A DNA stretch of 64,000 bases from JAWKOK01 sp963765875. GTDB taxonomy: Bacteria; Chloroflexota; Anaerolineae; Caldilineales; Caldilineaceae. The stretch is from the NCBI GenBank assembly GCA_963765875.1, contig CAVXYK010000007.1, forward strand, positions 1 to 64,000, written 5' to 3'. Of the stretch, positions 30,093 through 38,502 are shown piece after piece. Positions within the stretch are counted from its first letter, which is position 1; each line of letters opens with the position of its first letter. The position numbers and the translations under genes are program-made. Below the pieces are notes generated by a model. It searched no databases, had not been told where the DNA came from, and worked only from the letters and a program-made list of their open reading frames with translations.

Positions 30093-30312
30093 AACTGCTA
30101 CGTGCTGCGTGAGGGGTAGGATAGTGGCTTGACTGACGAGCTAGGGCCGTTTTCTGAAGAGTGACGCGTGATGTTTGCACATCAGCGAGGCATTCTGCGG
30201 AGCATGAATCAAGTATCGTTGGCAGAGGCTCTGCCAGATCTCTCACGCAGTAAGCAGCATGCAGTACGCAGTTTTTACCTGAAGCACGTAGCAGTAACCA
30301 GGAGACTAAATC
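30093..30312. repeat. Intergenic ACGCAG/TGCTGCGTG words between PFOR and DHOD-like genes
   Basis: CTACGTGCTGCGTGAG at 30098 and TCACGCAGTAAGCAGCATGCAGTACGCAG at 30241-30269 followed by CACGTAGCAGTA at 30285. The blocks are inverse of each other and could pair across the gap. Confidence 0.45.
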
Positions 30313-31329
30313 ATGGATCTCAGTACCAAATACATGGGCATGACCCTGAAACATCCGGTCGTCCCGTCCGCCTCTCCGCTCTCAAAGAGTCTGGACGGTA
30401 TCCGTTCTCTGGAAGATGCAGGCGCTGCCGCTATTACGATGTACTCGCTCTTTGAAGAGCAGATCATGGGTGAGAGTCATCTCGTCGATCATTATCTGAC
30501 CTACGGTACGCATAGTTTTGCTGAAGCCCTCGACTACTTCCCCGAGATGGACAGCTATAATGTAGGCCCTGAGGCCTACCTGAACTTGATTAGTCAGGCG
30601 AAGTCAGCCGTCGATATCCCGGTAATCGGCAGCCTCAATGGTGTTTCAGCAGGCGGCTGGATCGAGTATGCCAAACGGATCGAGGAAGCTGGGGCCGACG
30701 CCCTGGAACTGAACGTCTACTACATTCCGACTGATGTCTCCATGCCGGGGGCCGAAGTTGAGAAGATGTATCTCGATGACGTGCGGCTTGTTAGGCAGCA
30801 GGTTGACATTCCTGTGGCCGTCAAGATCGGCCCCTATTTCAGTTCCTTTGCCAATATGGCCGCACAGCTTGCTGATGCAGGAGCTGAGGCGTTGGTCGTC
30901 TTCAACCGCTTCTACCAGCCGGACTTTGATCTTGAACAACTTGAGGTGACGCCCAATTTGGTCCTCAGCACGTCAGAGGCCATGCGTCTCGCGTTGCGCT
31001 GGGTGGCCATTCTGCACGGGAAGGTTCCAATCGACTTTGCCATCACCAACGGCGTGCACACCTATGAGGACGTGCTCAAGGGATTGATGGCCGGCGCCAG
31101 TATCATGACGATGGCCGCCGAACTGCTGGTCAACGGCCCAGGTCGCATGGGCGAGATTGTTGGTGAACTGACTGAGTGGATGGAAGAGCGTGAGTACGAA
31201 TCTGTCGCCCAATTGCAGGGCAGCATGAGTCAAGCGAAGGTGGCGGAACCGGCTGCCTTTGAGCGAGCCAACTACATGAAAGTCCTCCAGTCCTGGCGAC
31301 AGGATCCGACGGGCATGTTGCCACGCTAG
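30313..31329 (+). CDS. Dihydroorotate-dehydrogenase-like flavoprotein
   Basis: TIM-barrel flavoprotein of 338 residues. MDLSTKYMGMTLKHPVVPSASPLS at the start, GSLNGVSAGGWIEYAKRIEEAGADALELNVYY in the middle and FAITNGVHTYEDVLKGLMAGASIMTMAAELL at the end (phosphate-binding loop of FMN) match the dihydroorotate dehydrogenase-like group commonly found beside PFOR genes. True DHOD acts in pyrimidine synthesis, but this subgroup is divergent and no pyr gene is near, so I do not assign the reaction. AGGAGAC lies before ATG 30313. Confidence 0.85.
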   Translation: MDLSTKYMGMTLKHPVVPSASPLSKSLDGIRSLEDAGAAAITMYSLFEEQIMGESHLVDHYLTYGTHSFAEALDYFPEMDSYNVGPEAYLNLISQAKSAVDIPVIGSLNGVSAGGWIEYAKRIEEAGADALELNVYYIPTDVSMPGAEVEKMYLDDVRLVRQQVDIPVAVKIGPYFSSFANMAAQLADAGAEALVVFNRFYQPDFDLEQLEVTPNLVLSTSEAMRLALRWVAILHGKVPIDFAITNGVHTYEDVLKGLMAGASIMTMAAELLVNGPGRMGEIVGELTEWMEEREYESVAQLQGSMSQAKVAEPAAFERANYMKVLQSWRQDPTGMLPR

Positions 31330-31384
31330 CCGGCTTCCTTGGATATCGAGACGATTTTGTACGTGTTCATGTGAAGAATTATTA

Positions 31385-31418
31385 TGGGCTGTAGGGGCTA
31401 CTCCCTGTCCCTACAGCT
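31385..31418. repeat. Short palindrome CTGTAGGGGC...CCCTACAG
   Basis: CTGTAGGG pairs with CCCTACAG across an 11-13 base loop, between the DHOD-like gene and the Usp gene. Same word family (GTAGGG) as the palindromes at 37518, 46232 and 49043. Confidence 0.45.
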
Positions 31419-31557
31419 GGACCGGTGCGGGGGACCGCACGGGTCGCCCTGACGAGTTTGCATCGCTTCCTCGAATATGTCTTGGTTTTCACTGTTTTCG
31501 ATTCCGACCTCGTCCTCCCTCTCATTCATGGACTGGCAGAGCATAGGAGAATACAAA

Positions 31558-32946
31558 ATGGCAGAACGCAAGGTGCTCATTCCGTTGGATGGTTCCGAGT
31601 TCAGTCGTCAAATCGTCACGGTTGTGCGGAATTTCTTTGATCCCAAAGATGTCGTGCTTGTTCTTTTTCGAGCGGCCTTTGCACCATCTGTGTCCGCGGA
31701 CGCGGTTTCTGAAGAATCCTTTGTCGGCGGCATGCCTGTAACCGGCGGCTATGACGCTTACAACCGTGCTCTTGAGACAAACTATGCGTCAGTTGAACAA
31801 GGGCGGGAGTCGTTTCGGGCCGAGTTGGTGACGGAATTGCGGGTTGAGGCCGAGCGTCTGCGCTCTGCCGGCTATACGGTCACAACTGAGGTCAACTTTG
31901 GTGACCCCGCACAACGAATCATCGATTTCGTCAATGATTCGAATATTGATCTCGTGGCCATGGCGACCCATGGTCGAACCGGTATCGGCCGCCTAGTTCT
32001 CGGCAGTGTGGCAGAGCGCGTGCTGCGCGGCGTTTCCGTGCCCGTGTTGCTCATGCGGACGGTACAGTCTGAAGAAACGACTGAGACGCCGGGTGATCAA
32101 TTGGCACGTAGCCTCGGTAGCGGAGAAAAACTGACCATTGCGGTGACAACAGATGGGTCAACTCATAGCCAACATGCATTGGATATGGCGGCAACGCTGG
32201 CTACTTCTCTTGGTGCAAACCTGAAGATGTTGGTCTCGGTCACTGAACGCGAAGGGGCCGCGCACGCACAGAAAATAATGGCGACTGCCGTCAAACAGAT
32301 GGCTGACGTCGATCCCCGCCCCGAAGCCATTCCGCTGGTCGGCTATCCTGATGAAGAAGTGCTGCAATACGTTGCGGGTACGCCGACTGATCTACTGGTG
32401 ATGGGTGCGTTTCATGACCGGGGCGCAGGTACATCTGTTGCCATCGGCCCGACGGCGCAGCGTGTTGTTCAGCATGCACCGACATCGGTGTTGATGGTCA
32501 AGGGTCGGCGACGCCCGATAAGACGGGTCTTGGCATGTGTCGCTGTAGACGATGACGTCGCTGTAGACGTAGCCGCTCAACTGGCTCGTGCCCTCAAGGC
32601 TGACTTCAAGCTGCTTCATGTCGTTCCGCCCTCTGCTGCCACCTATCTTTCCTCAGGCGATGGTCAGGAGATCGGTCTCGATGATGTGATGGACCAGGGC
32701 ACTCGCTTGTCCGAGGTGGTCAAAACCTGGATCAGCAAGGTCGAGAAACAGGGTTTTGACCGGGATGCGATCATCGTTCGCAAAGGCAATGTGCCCGAGG
32801 GGATTCTTGAGGTCATCCACGATCATCACTATGATCTGATGGTCGTCGGCAGTCAGTCAGGTCCTGGCCATTTCTTGGGTAGCGTATCCAATGCCGTTGT
32901 GCGCTTCGCCGAACAGTCTGTCTTGATCGTTCGTACCAGCGGTTAG
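31558..32946 (+). CDS. Three-domain universal stress protein
   Basis: 462 residues with three Usp domains. The first (residues 1-165) has KVLIPLDGSEFSRQ and the ATP motif ATHGRTGIGRLVLGSVAERVL; the second (about 185-315) starts LTIAVTTDGSTHSQHALD with a degenerate motif; the third (about 320-462) begins RRVLACVAVDDDVAVD and ends VVGSQSGPGHFLGSVSNAVVRFAEQSVLIV. Only the first and third keep recognisable nucleotide loops. Cytoplasmic stress or energy sensor by family. ATG 31558 follows AGGAGA; an in-frame extension to 31477 is unlikely. With the CBS proteins either side it suggests a nucleotide-sensing neighbourhood around PFOR. Confidence 0.87.
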   Translation: MAERKVLIPLDGSEFSRQIVTVVRNFFDPKDVVLVLFRAAFAPSVSADAVSEESFVGGMPVTGGYDAYNRALETNYASVEQGRESFRAELVTELRVEAERLRSAGYTVTTEVNFGDPAQRIIDFVNDSNIDLVAMATHGRTGIGRLVLGSVAERVLRGVSVPVLLMRTVQSEETTETPGDQLARSLGSGEKLTIAVTTDGSTHSQHALDMAATLATSLGANLKMLVSVTEREGAAHAQKIMATAVKQMADVDPRPEAIPLVGYPDEEVLQYVAGTPTDLLVMGAFHDRGAGTSVAIGPTAQRVVQHAPTSVLMVKGRRRPIRRVLACVAVDDDVAVDVAAQLARALKADFKLLHVVPPSAATYLSSGDGQEIGLDDVMDQGTRLSEVVKTWISKVEKQGFDRDAIIVRKGNVPEGILEVIHDHHYDLMVVGSQSGPGHFLGSVSNAVVRFAEQSVLIVRTSG

Positions 32947-32975
32947 GTTTCGACGCTTCGATTCCAAGTGGGAAA

Positions 32976-33012
32976 GATGATACAATGAGGTCACTGAAAT
33001 GATTGTATCATC
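32976..33012 (+). terminator. Hairpin after the triple Usp gene
   Basis: GATGATACAAT (32976-32986) pairs perfectly with ATTGTATCATC (33002-33012). No T tract; could equally be an operator for the CBS gene downstream. Confidence 0.45.
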
Positions 33013-33115
33013 ACCCAGCCTATGGCGCGGCTCTGTATCTTCCTTGGTACGAACGTTTTAACTGGAGGGCGTTGTAGCGGGTCCAGTGGATTTAGCAAGC
33101 GAAAGAGGTGCATAT

Positions 33116-33547
33116 ATGGGAAAACACAGCACCCAGGTTGCGGATTGGATGACCCGTGATCCTGTGACGGCAACCATGGAAATGTCGTTGGCGGAAGCGT
33201 ATGAATTGATGTCTGAGAATGAAATACGACGTCTGTTGGTTGCAAGAGATGGTGAACTGGTCGGCATTATCACCATGAGCGACATCCTGCGTACGATTCC
33301 TGCACTCCTGATCGAGACGGATCTCGAAACACGTCTGTTGCGTGGAACCCAGAAGGTCCGTGAAATCGTGACGCGTGATCCCGTGACTGTCGATCCGGAA
33401 GACACGATTCAGGACGCGGCCGAACGCATGCTGGAGTATCAGGTTAGCGGCCTACCTGTGGTTGATGGACGTACGCCGGTCGGCATCATCACCGAGTCAG
33501 ACATCTTTCGCCTTGTGGTGGAATCTTGGGCAGACGGGGAGAACTAA
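33116..33547 (+). CDS. CBS-pair protein
   Basis: 143 residues made of two CBS motifs only: VADWMTRDPVTATMEMSLAEA with RRLLVARDGELVGIITMSDI, then VREIVTRDPVTVDPEDTIQDA with VSGLPVVDGRTPVGIITESDIF. Such stand-alone proteins bind adenine nucleotides and regulate partners. ATG 33116 follows AGAGGTG. It is a second CBS protein within 8 kb. Confidence 0.87.
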   Translation: MGKHSTQVADWMTRDPVTATMEMSLAEAYELMSENEIRRLLVARDGELVGIITMSDILRTIPALLIETDLETRLLRGTQKVREIVTRDPVTVDPEDTIQDAAERMLEYQVSGLPVVDGRTPVGIITESDIFRLVVESWADGEN

Positions 33548-33612
33548 GCCCCGGCACGGTCGGACTCGATGCACCAACAAACGTGTTGCCCCATGCAACT
33601 GCATCACCGAAA

Positions 33613-33651
33613 TGGACGCGGACCCGCGGCGAACTGACGCCGCGGGTTTTT
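33613..33651 (+). terminator. Rho-independent terminator after the CBS gene
   Basis: ACCCGCGGC at about 33622 pairs with GCCGCGGGT ending near 33645, followed directly by TTTTTGC. Confidence 0.7.
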
Positions 33652-33710
33652 GCATTTTCATTTGCTCTACTGCAATAGGTTGCTTCTTGCAACGCAGATG
33701 CAGACGGGGC

Positions 33711-34069
33711 GCAGGGGCATATGGTGCGGCAGCCAGATGTCACTAATCGAAACACAATGACCTTCGCCGCGTCATGTGCCCGCTCCACAACAGCAGGTTT
33801 TCGTGTAGACCGGGCACGTGATCGGACGGTCGGATTTTTTTGGCGACGATGGCGTTGTTTCCCGTCTGACCCCGTGCCCCTATGACGACCGACGCGTAGG
33901 GGCATATGGTGCGGCGGCCAGATGTCACTAATCGAAACACAATGACCTTCGCCGCGTCATGTGCCCGCTCCACAACAGCAGGTTTTCGTGTAGACCGGGC
34001 ACAAGATCGGACGGTTTGGACTTTTTGGGCGACGATGGCGTTGTTTCCCGTCCGACCCTGTGCCCCTAC
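33711..34069. repeat. Tandem pair of MITE-like elements
   Basis: Copy 1 is 33711-33883, copy 2 is 33896-34069, period 185, with only scattered differences. Each begins G(C/T)AGGGGCAT and ends TGCCCCTA, so each has inverted ends, and each contains internal inversions (GCCCGCTCCAC, GACCGGGC). No protein is encoded. Confidence 0.75.
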
Positions 34070-34137
34070 AATGATCCACGCATATCGTGCCCAACAACTC
34101 GCCATTCCGCAGTACGCAGCAGAAACGGAGCCACTCC

Positions 34138-35262
34138 ATGAACGGCAAAGAACGCGTCAATACCACCTTGAGCCTGCAGGAACCCGACCGCGTTCCCACC
34201 GGTGAGAACGATGTCGACTACGTGTTGGTAGAGCAGTTACTCGGCCGTGAGACTCTATACAACTCGCGCTGGAAGGAGAAAGAGGCGCTCTGGGATGGCC
34301 GCCGCAACGAGATTGTCGCCGACTACGGCACGACACTGGTGGATCTGGCGCGCACGCTGGAGTGGGACTATGTGCGTGTGCCGACCATGCCGCCGGACCG
34401 TGAATACACCCGTCCGACCATGACCGGTGACTACTCGTGGATCGATGAACAGGGCCGTGAGATTCACTACAGCCCGGAGGTCGGTAACATCGCTACCAGC
34501 GTCGACAACACCGATCTAACTATTGATGAGTTGCCCGATCCCGATGCCCCGTTTGACGTTGACCCGTCCGAGCTAGAGGCTGTTCACCATGTGATCGGTG
34601 AGCTAGGCGAGAGCCACTTCATCATCGGGCGTCTGCCGATCGACGGCACTTTCCCCTACCAGGAGACCGTGGGCATGCAGGAGTTTCTGGTGCGCATGAT
34701 CACCGAGCCGGCCTTCGTGCATCGAGCCATCGACGTCTACGTGAGCCGATCCATTGCCTACATCAACGCCATGTTCGACGCCGGTGTCGATGCGGTCATG
34801 ACCACCGACGACTATTCGGGCAACCAGGGCCCCTTCATGGGACCTGCACGTTTCCGGGAATACATCCAGCCCGGCATTGCCCGCCAGGTTGCTGCCGCGC
34901 ATGAGCGGGGCGGTCTCTTTATCAAGCACACCGACGGCAATGTCTGGGATATCCTCGACGCGCTGATCGAGACCGGCATCGATGGTTGGCACGGCATCCA
35001 GCCCAACATCGGCATGGACCTGCGCCTGCTCAAGCAGCGCTACGGCGACCGGCTCTGCTTCTTTGGCGGCGTCAACTGCGAGACGCTGATTGAGGGCACG
35101 CCGGAGCAGGCGGCGGAAGAAGTGCGCTACGCCATTGAGCACGCCGGGCCAGGCGGCGGCCTGGTCATTGCGACCGGCAATGTGGTCCAGCCGGGCAGTC
35201 GGTTGGAGAATTATTTGGCGGCGCGGCAGGCGACGCGGGAGTTTGGGGGGCGAGGGGCGTGA
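34138..35262 (+). CDS. Uroporphyrinogen-decarboxylase-family protein (MtaA/CmuA-like group)
   Basis: 374-residue TIM-barrel protein. MNGKERVNTTLSLQEPDRVP is the usual opening of the URO-D-like family found with corrinoid methyltransferases, and FIKHTDGNVWDILDALIETGIDGWHGIQPN plus FFGGVNCETLIEGTPEQ are its conserved core. The invariant Arg and Asp residues of true HemE N terminus (LRQAGRY) are absent, so haem synthesis is unlikely; methyl transfer to or from a corrinoid, or another function, fits better. It is 12 kb from the RACo-type gene. ATG 34138 is the first Met at the conserved start. Confidence 0.8.
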   Translation: MNGKERVNTTLSLQEPDRVPTGENDVDYVLVEQLLGRETLYNSRWKEKEALWDGRRNEIVADYGTTLVDLARTLEWDYVRVPTMPPDREYTRPTMTGDYSWIDEQGREIHYSPEVGNIATSVDNTDLTIDELPDPDAPFDVDPSELEAVHHVIGELGESHFIIGRLPIDGTFPYQETVGMQEFLVRMITEPAFVHRAIDVYVSRSIAYINAMFDAGVDAVMTTDDYSGNQGPFMGPARFREYIQPGIARQVAAAHERGGLFIKHTDGNVWDILDALIETGIDGWHGIQPNIGMDLRLLKQRYGDRLCFFGGVNCETLIEGTPEQAAEEVRYAIEHAGPGGGLVIATGNVVQPGSRLENYLAARQATREFGGRGA

Positions 35263-35303
35263 GGCGAGGGGCGAGGAGAAGGCGGAGTCTTGAGCGCAGG
35301 CGA

Positions 35304-35371
35304 AAGTGCCGGGGACGGGCCGCCAGCAGCTTTCGCGTGCGAGAGGTCTGCCAGGCCCGTCCCCGGCACTT
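35304..35371 (+). terminator. Long perfect hairpin after the URO-D-like gene
   Basis: AAGTGCCGGGGACGGGCC (35304-35321) pairs perfectly with GGCCCGTCCCCGGCACTT (35354-35371), followed by GGTTTTGG. An 18-base-pair stem, one of the strongest in the window. Confidence 0.7.
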
Positions 35372-35497
35372 GGTTTTGGTCAGACCGGATATCGTGAATG
35401 GGATTGCTGAAATCCATGTCATCTATTAGAGTAGTGGGTGTTTAGCGTGCGAGTGCGGGCAAGTGGCTTTGTCAACTGCAGGGAATGAGGAGCCAAT

Positions 35498-35911
35498 ATG
35501 GCAGATGAAGATATTCGATGGCGTCAGCGGTGGCAGAACTACACAAAGGCGCTGCTCTATTTGGAACAGGCATTGGATATCGACCAACTGGATTTTGCTC
35601 AACGAGCCGGTATCATCCAATTCTTTGAGATGACCTTCGAACTGGCGTGGAAGGTGCTCAAAGACTATCTGGAGACCCAAGGCTTCGCCGATCTCAATTC
35701 GCCCCGTGCTGTACTGAAAAAGGCGTACGAGGTCGAGTTGATCGCCGACGGGCATGATTGGCTGCAAATCTTGCGGGACAGGAACCTGATGACCCACACG
35801 TATGATGAAGCTACGGCCGTTGCCGTCGAACAGTTGATTCGCGACACCTATCACCCGTTGCTGGCCGCGTTGCAGAAGACCCTGCTGGAGATAGACGATG
35901 GCACAGAATGA
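35498..35911 (+). CDS. hepT: HepT-type HEPN toxin of a type VII toxin-antitoxin pair
   Basis: 137 residues, all helical, of the nucleotidyltransferase-substrate-binding (HI0074) HEPN group. The RX4HXY motif of HepT ribonucleases is exact: R95, H100 and Y102 in RNLMTHTY. In characterised systems HepT cleaves RNA and is silenced when its partner adds AMP to the Tyr of this motif. ATG 35498 follows GAGGAG. The partner gene overlaps its last 14 bases, as expected for a coupled pair. Motif and arrangement are seen; activity is inferred from the family. Confidence 0.85.
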   Translation: MADEDIRWRQRWQNYTKALLYLEQALDIDQLDFAQRAGIIQFFEMTFELAWKVLKDYLETQGFADLNSPRAVLKKAYEVELIADGHDWLQILRDRNLMTHTYDEATAVAVEQLIRDTYHPLLAALQKTLLEIDDGTE

Positions 35912-36303
35912 CGAAGCAGTGGAAGGACCAAGTGTAGGAGAGCCCGTGAGCAATTCGTTTGGACTGCGGTCAGAGGATATCGCTGAGATTGTGGCTGTTT
36001 TCGCTCGATTTCACGGCGGTGAAAACCGCCCTGATCTTCGGCAGCCGTGCCAAAGGTAACTACCGGCCGGGCAGTGATGTGGACATCGCACTCAAAGGCC
36101 AGGGCTTGACCAGGCGGATGGTGGCCGATATGGCCGATATACTCAATGAAGAGACGAACATGCCCTACCATTTTGACCTCTTCGACTACGATGCTGTCTC
36201 GAACCATGATCTGGTCGCTCACATTGACCGAGTCGGGCGTTTGCTTTACTACGTGCCAGCTAACCTCGCCGGCACGCCCATAGATGCTTCGACAAAAAGA
36301 TAG
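35898..36303 (+). CDS. mntA: MntA-type nucleotidyltransferase antitoxin, frameshifted
   Basis: The catalytic GSX10DXD motif of MntA is exact in GSRAKGNYRPGSDVD (from 36040), the site that transfers AMP onto HepT. The natural N terminus (MAQNDEAVEG..., FGLRSEDIAEIVAVFARF) lies in another frame and starts at ATG 35898 inside the toxin gene; a +1 shift near 36016 separates it from VKTALIFGSRAK. With one base removed the protein is about 134 residues, typical. A truly broken antitoxin beside an intact toxin would be hard to maintain, which favours a sequence error. A TTG start at 35959 could alternatively give a shorter protein with an odd N terminus. Confidence 0.8.
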
Positions 36304-36515
36304 AACTGGCTTCGCCTACTGTTGGTTTCAGTCCAACCTTGCCCGCACTGGTAGACCCGTAGGCTATGATGCTTAGGACAGGTTTCACAGTATTCGCTCA
36401 CTTTTTTGTCAAGCGGGAACAAGATGCCATCTTGTCCTACTGGGAGTACATGCCCACCTTTTTTTAAAGTCACCTCACGTCGAACGCATGATCAATAGAG
36501 AGAAAGGCATCAATC

Positions 36516-37508
36516 ATGACTACATCTTTCACCCGAAAACTCGGACGATCCAACATCGAAGTCAGCGCCATGGGGCTGGGCTGCTGGGCCATCGGCGGAC
36601 CCATGTGGCGCGGCGACGTGCCGGTCGGCTGGGGCGAGGTCGACGACGACGAGTCCATCGCCGCCATCCAACGCGCCCTGGAACTGGGCATCACCTTTTT
36701 CGACACTGCCAACGTCTACGGTGCAGGCCACAGCGAGCGCGTGCTGGGCAAGGCCTTGGCCGGCCGCCGTGATCAGGTCGTCATCGCCACCAAGTTCTTC
36801 AGCTTCTTCAACGAAGAGACCCGCCAGGCCACCGGCTCCGGCGCCTCGCCCGACGAGATTCGCACAGCGTGTGAGGACTCTTTGGCGCGGCTGGATACCG
36901 ACTACATCGATCTGTATCAGTTCCACGCCGGAGATTATGATCTTGAGGCCGCCGTTGAAGTGCGTGAGACGCTGGAGGAGTTGGTGGCTGCCGGCAAGAT
37001 CCGCACCTATGGCTGGAGCACCGATTCACCTGAACGCGCGCTGCTCTTTGCCGAAGGACCCAATTGTACGGCGATCCAGCATCAGGAAAATGTGCTCAAC
37101 GACAATGCCGCCATGCTCCTCGCTTGCGAAGATCTGAACCTTGCCAGCATCAATCGGGGGCCGCTGGCCATGGGCCTGCTCACCGGCAAGTATGATGCTG
37201 ACACAATCCTGGGCGGCGACGATGTGCGTGGCATCAATGCACCGGCCTGGATGAAATATTTCAAGGACGGCAAACCCGGGCCCGAGTGGATGGAGCAGTT
37301 GGCCCTGGTGCGCGGTCTTCTGACTGCTGACGGACGCACATTGACTCAAGGCGCTCTGGGGTGGCTCTGGGCCCGCAGCGAAAAGACCATTCCGATCCCT
37401 GGATTCCGTACCGTGGCTCAGGTCGAGGAAAACTGTGCGGCGTTGTCACTGGGGCCCCTCGGCGCACATCAGATGGCCGAAATCGAACGGGCGCTGGGAC
37501 GCGCATAG
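36516..37508 (+). CDS. Aldo/keto reductase
   Basis: 330-residue (beta/alpha)8 oxidoreductase. The catalytic tetrad is present: Asp in FFDTANVYG, Tyr in the same motif, Lys in IATKFF, and His in YQFHAGDYD. LGRSNIEVSAMGLGCWAIGG is the standard N terminus of the AKR11-13 type, and IPIPGFRTVAQVEEN is the NADPH-binding loop near the C terminus. Cytoplasmic, reduces aldehydes or ketones with NADPH. GAGAGAAAGG precedes ATG 36516. Monocistronic. Confidence 0.92.
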   Translation: MTTSFTRKLGRSNIEVSAMGLGCWAIGGPMWRGDVPVGWGEVDDDESIAAIQRALELGITFFDTANVYGAGHSERVLGKALAGRRDQVVIATKFFSFFNEETRQATGSGASPDEIRTACEDSLARLDTDYIDLYQFHAGDYDLEAAVEVRETLEELVAAGKIRTYGWSTDSPERALLFAEGPNCTAIQHQENVLNDNAAMLLACEDLNLASINRGPLAMGLLTGKYDADTILGGDDVRGINAPAWMKYFKDGKPGPEWMEQLALVRGLLTADGRTLTQGALGWLWARSEKTIPIPGFRTVAQVEENCAALSLGPLGAHQMAEIERALGRA

Positions 37509-37517
37509 GACATCGTC

Positions 37518-37537
37518 GACAGGTCTAAGACCTGCCC
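37518..37537. repeat. Palindrome GACAGGTCTAAGACCTGCCC
   Basis: CAGGTCT-A-AGACCTG. A near-identical copy is at 49047-49066. Both lie directly after a stop codon. Confidence 0.5.
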
Positions 37538-37574
37538 AAGCTCGTCTGCGACGAATCGAGCCGGCGGTAAGTCG

Positions 37575-38393
37575 CTAGCGGTCGTTCTGCTCATTCATGA
37601 CATAGAGCATCCGGCGCACAATGGAGATGAGCATGGCGGTCTCATCGCTGGCAGGCTGGGCACGGAATGTCAGATCGCGCAGGGTGCGCATCACGAACTC
37701 GGGATTGTAGCGGAAGAAACTGGCTTCGTGCAGCATCTCTTCGGTCATGGAGAAGAGCCGCTCCAGATCGACCTGGGGCGTGGGTTCCTGGGGAGTCAGA
37801 TCGCGTGGGGCCGAGCCTTGAGGCGAAGCGAGCTGGGGCGTCAGCGTCAAACGCTCCGCATGGGCCGGCGAGGCTGGATCGGCATGGACAGCGCGGCGCA
37901 GTTCGTAGAGGAAGATCAGCACGGCCTGGGCCAGATTGAGCGACGGATAGACGGGTTGACCGGCAGAGGCTGCCACCATATGACAGCGATCCAGCGCATG
38001 ATTGTCCAGTCCATCCGGTTCGGTGCCGAAGAGCAACGCAACCGGTGCTGTGCGGGCCCGCACAGCCATATCGGCGGTCACCGCTTCGACATCGTTTGAG
38101 AAGGGTTTACCCGCGCTGGCGCGTCTGGATGTGCCGATCACATACGAGACATCGGCGAGTGCGTCGTCCAGATCTGCATAGATTTGGGCCGAATCGAGCA
38201 TCTCTTCACCCCGATGAGCGACGCGCAGAATCTGCTCCCGGTTGAGCGGCTGCTTGGGATCGACCAGCCGCAGCGACGAGAAGCCCATGTTCATCATAGC
38301 GCGTATCACCGCACCGATGTTCAATGGATTGCGCGGTCGATCGAGTACGATGATGATGTTGGACTCACTGCGTTTTTCTGTTTCTGCTAGCAT
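37575..38393 (-). CDS. SPOUT (TrmH/TrmJ-like) RNA methyltransferase
   Basis: 272 residues. The three SPOUT motifs are present in order: NPLNIGAVIRAMMNMG (motif 1), LLFGTEPDGLDN (motif 2) and SLNLAQAVLIFLYEL (motif 3), which together form the trefoil knot that binds SAM. A C-terminal extension (ERLFSMTEEMLHEASF, ISIVRRMLYV) is like that of TrmJ, which methylates the 2'-OH of tRNA position 32; other rRNA or tRNA targets are possible. I use ATG 38393, close before the first strand; a longer reading to 38528 would overlap the neighbouring gene. Cytoplasmic. Confidence 0.85.
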   Translation of the reverse strand: MLAETEKRSESNIIIVLDRPRNPLNIGAVIRAMMNMGFSSLRLVDPKQPLNREQILRVAHRGEEMLDSAQIYADLDDALADVSYVIGTSRRASAGKPFSNDVEAVTADMAVRARTAPVALLFGTEPDGLDNHALDRCHMVAASAGQPVYPSLNLAQAVLIFLYELRRAVHADPASPAHAERLTLTPQLASPQGSAPRDLTPQEPTPQVDLERLFSMTEEMLHEASFFRYNPEFVMRTLRDLTFRAQPASDETAMLISIVRRMLYVMNEQNDR

Positions 38394-38502
38394 AGGATTA
38401 CCCGGTTCTTTACGTTCTTCCTTTGTGTTCCTCCGTGCCAACTCCGCACCAACTCCGTGATGACTCTTTGTTAGCGTGGTGAACGTATCTTCGCCGCAAG
38501 AG

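Larger units (their letters stand above)
33548..34137. other. Intergenic stretch mostly filled by a tandem repeat
   Basis: No gene. 33711-34069 is a tandem pair of foldback elements (next entry); the GCGGACCCGCGGC...GCCGCGGGTTTTTG hairpin at about 33611-33651 looks like a terminator for the CBS gene. Confidence 0.55.

Noticed and set aside
33743..34105. Minus-strand frame of 120 codons across the tandem element
   Set aside because: It is two copies of the same non-coding repeat read through; no start context.
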